Shown in pieces: positions 29,630 through 30,226 of a stretch of 30,226 bases of DNA (its first letter is position 1; each line of letters opens with the position of its first letter). The notes under the pieces were generated by a model. That model searched no databases and was not told where the DNA came from. It worked only from the letters and a program-made list of their open reading frames with translations. Source of the stretch: DATBAK01 sp036787815 (GTDB lineage: Bacteria > Actinomycetota > Acidimicrobiia > IMCC26256 > PALSA-610); NCBI GenBank assembly GCA_036787815.1, contig DAIQOP010000009.1:1-30226 (forward strand). The letters run 5' to 3'. The translations under genes were made by a program, and so were the position numbers.

Positions 29630-30226
29630 TCAGCTGTAGCGGGTGACGAGACCGCGGCGGCGGAAGACCTTCAGCATCTGAGTGAGGAACACGAAGCCGA
29701 GCGCGAGCAGCAGCACCGCGGTGACCGCGGCGAGCACGATCTGGCCCTGGTCGAGGCCGTGACCGTCGACGAGGCCGCGGAGCGCGATGAACGCATGGGT
29801 GGTGGGCAGCGCCAACGCAACGGGGCGGAGGAACGCGGGGAGCGCGCTCACGGGATAGAAGACGCCTGAGAGCGGCATGACCACGAACATGATCCCCCAC
29901 GCCATGGCCTCGGCTCCCGTGCCGAAACGCAGCACGATCCCCATGACGAACAACGAGATCGCCCAACCGACGAGCAGCAGCACGGCCGCGATCGGGATCA
30001 ACCCGACACCGAGCGACCACGCGTGGAAGCTGAAGAACGCGAACGCGGAGAGGGTCATCACCGCGATGCCGAGCACGAGCTTCACCATGCCGAAGAGGGC
30101 GACACCACCGACGTATTCGATCTCGGTGAGCGGCGTGACCATGAGATTCAGGAGGTTCCGCGTCCACGTCTCCTCGAGAAGCCCGGTGCTCAGCGCGATC
30201 TGCGACTGGTACACGACGTGCCAGAG
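29630..30226 (-). CDS. ABC-2 type transporter permease, C-terminal part, runs off the window
   Basis: The frame is open to the window edge, so the N-terminus is missing and the first M-like codon seen (GTG at 30214) is internal. Visible are about five membrane helices: GGVALFGMVKLVLGIAVMTL, LGVGLIPIAAVLLLVGWAIS, a MAWGIMFVVMPLSGVFYPV segment, and a final IVLAAVTAVLLLALGFVFL. The SGVFYPVSALPAFLRPVALA ... LPTTHAF stretch is the family signature of ABC-2 exporters of the drug, polysaccharide or heme type. The TWTRNLLNLMVTPLTEIEY stretch fits the cytoplasmic coupling region. The ATPase partner should lie upstream outside the window. The substrate is unknown. Confidence 0.88.
   Translation of the reverse strand, partial: LWHVVYQSQIALSTGLLEETWTRNLLNLMVTPLTEIEYVGGVALFGMVKLVLGIAVMTLSAFAFFSFHAWSLGVGLIPIAAVLLLVGWAISLFVMGIVLRFGTGAEAMAWGIMFVVMPLSGVFYPVSALPAFLRPVALALPTTHAFIALRGLVDGHGLDQGQIVLAAVTAVLLLALGFVFLTQMLKVFRRRGLVTRYS

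Noticed and set aside
1..30226. Mobile elements, CRISPR arrays, phage genes or biosynthetic gene clusters
   Set aside because: No transposase, integrase, regular spaced repeats or modular synthase motifs were found. Gene content and composition look uniformly chromosomal.

Overview
This is a roughly 70% GC chromosomal window from an actinobacterium, probably a member of the Acidimicrobiia or a neighbouring lineage. The evidence is the base composition, a GTP-type PEP carboxykinase, two F420-type LLM oxidoreductases, a UvrD2-type helicase with an HRDC tail, and many start codons sitting 6-7 nt after a TANNNT box (leaderless transcripts). The lineage is inferred from gene content only. Three runs of exactly 10 N mark scaffold joins, so this is a draft or metagenome assembly. 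No phage, IS element, CRISPR, rRNA or tRNA was seen.

Layout. 1-5190: truncated GTP-PEPCK (minus); a stand-alone Lrp/AsnC ligand-binding domain (plus); a minus-strand run of acyl-CoA synthetase, small membrane protein and D-Ala-D-Ala ligase; then a divergent gene resembling a histidine kinase that has lost its ATP-binding boxes. 5200-9088: PNPOx-like flavoprotein and PAC2 protein (minus), two consecutive LLM oxidoreductases (plus), GNAT acetyltransferase (minus). 9106-12983: a sugar operon, galT - galactokinase-like gene - second galactokinase - HIT protein. 13005-15088 (minus): cytosolic cobalamin-binding-like protein, PH/SHOCT membrane protein, YgjP-like metallopeptidase. 15089-15600: the only long non-coding interval, holding a strong promoter and a structured RNA candidate. 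15601-19045: uvrD2 and a group II PLP decarboxylase. 19086-22614: thermonuclease-like protein (minus), LemA-like protein, rmuC, purK. 22669-27328 (minus): alpha-methylacyl-CoA racemase-like enzyme, then a tightly overlapping run of response regulator, histidine kinase, ribB and SMP-30/gluconolactonase-like gene. 27416-29561 (plus): APH-type phosphotransferase, DUF6285-like protein and xthA, all overlapping. 29630-end: truncated ABC-2 permease (minus).

How the genes fit together. The window is mostly housekeeping and lipid/sugar metabolism. Acyl-CoA synthetase, the racemase and the phosphotransferase/DUF6285 pair point to fatty-acid or branched-chain acyl-CoA catabolism. The galT-galK-galK cluster points to Leloir-type sugar use, but the first kinase has changed residues where galactokinases hold the sugar. 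The two-component system is translationally linked to a riboflavin gene and a lactonase-like gene.

The most novel item is the unidentified RNA locus at about 15244-15580. Next are the recurrent leaderless promoter signature, the pseudo-kinase at 4489, a 20-bp direct repeat over the racemase promoter, and two scaffold gaps that hide overlapping contig ends and falsely break galK and uvrD2.
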